Below are positions 63,739 to 64,000 of a stretch of DNA of 64,000 nucleotides, one piece after another. Where the stretch lies: positions 62,001 to 126,000 of the forward strand of contig JBBAKX010000002.1 in assembly GCA_040403315.1 (NCBI GenBank), read 5' to 3'. Positions within the stretch are counted from its first letter, which is position 1; each line of letters starts with the position of its first letter. Source of the stretch: CAMCXT01 sp040403315. Its GTDB lineage: Bacteria > Bacteroidota > Bacteroidia > M30B66. A program made the translations under genes and the position numbers. The notes beneath the pieces are model-generated. The model was not told where the DNA came from. It saw only the letters and a program-made list of their open reading frames with translations, and made no database searches.

Positions 63739-64000
63739 AAAAGCTGATTCTGATTTTCAGTTGCGCTATTGTTGCAAGTATTTTGGCCACATCTTCTTGT
63801 AAAAAAGAAGAGCCAGATCCAGAAAATCCATTCGATAAAATCGATTATGGCAATAATAATCCTGAGCCTGACACACTCAATGCAATCACTTTAGCAGGAT
63901 TACATCGAAATCTGTTTGTTACGAAATGTGCCGTTCCGGGATGTCACGATGGAAACTTCGAACCAGATTTTAGAACTGTTCAGAGCACCTTCTCCACTTT
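63735..64000 (+). CDS. lipoprotein with CX4CH haem-type motif (partial, runs off the window)
   Basis: The ATG at 63735 overlaps the preceding TGA (ATGA). The visible 88 residues begin with a lipoprotein signal (LATSSC, Cys22, then KKEEPDPENP), then an acidic linker. A KCAVPGCHDGNFEPDF segment follows, with C-four residues-C-H, a spacing seen in c-type cytochrome-like domains of planctomycete and Bacteroidota proteins. The gene continues beyond position 64000. It is the fourth member of the tightly packed cluster and suggests a redox or haem-binding role for it. Confidence 0.75.
   Translation, partial: MKKLILIFSCAIVASILATSSCKKEEPDPENPFDKIDYGNNNPEPDTLNAITLAGLHRNLFVTKCAVPGCHDGNFEPDFRTVQSTFST

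Overview
The window looks like a chromosomal segment of a Bacteroidota bacterium, probably of the Flavobacteriales. The evidence is a fused LpxC-FabZ gene, a PorX-type response regulator with a PglZ domain, seven secreted proteins with type IX secretion (T9SS) signals (four type A, three type B or gliding-motility-associated C-termini), Bacteroidota-style promoters (TAnnTTTG at -7, no Shine-Dalgarno reliance) and moderately AT-rich DNA. There is one scaffold gap of exactly 100 N (5970-6069). I see no phage, insertion sequence, CRISPR array or rRNA.

Layout. 1-14.2 kb is mixed: a CPA2 antiporter, a MarR regulator paired with a secreted subtilisin, a 239-bp repeat present twice around the gap, a CAP-domain protein, a DUF3820 protein, the thyA-folA pair, a GT-C-like membrane protein and three small exported proteins. 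14.3-28.3 kb is the translation/transcription block on the minus strand. In transcription order it runs hpf, tRNA-Thr(UGU), tRNA-Tyr, tRNA-Gly, tRNA-Thr(GGU), tuf, tRNA-Trp, secE, nusG, rplK, rplA, rplJ, rplL, rpoB, rpoC and a DUF3467 gene. The tRNA-tuf-secE-nusG-rpl-rpo part matches the E. coli order, with tRNA-Trp added. 28.4-35.1 kb holds a Ldh2-family dehydrogenase and a minus-strand envelope operon: HD hydrolase, lpxD, lpxC/fabZ, lpxA, an orphan ABC ATPase and a phosphoesterase. porX diverges from this operon at 35.2 kb, followed by a HAD phosphatase, tsaE and alanine dehydrogenase.

39.5-59.5 kb is dominated by large exported proteins. They are a reprolysin-like zinc protease with five tandem repeats, a choice-of-anchor B protein, and three consecutive type B T9SS cargo proteins, one of 1631 residues with ten tandem PKD-like repeats. 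Small housekeeping or envelope genes lie between them (DUF4468, DinB-like, a PKD protein, M42 and M20 peptidases). A 1.4 kb stretch at 42.9-44.3 kb has no convincing gene.

The window ends in an overlapping four-gene cluster (61046 to beyond 64000): two small lipoproteins sharing a REP.E.E-type motif, a Tat-exported alkaline-phosphatase-superfamily (DUF1501-like) protein and a lipoprotein with a CX4CH haem-type motif. I consider this the best candidate here for an uncharacterised envelope system. Taken together, the window combines core expression and lipid A genes with the regulator PorX and a rich set of T9SS cargo.
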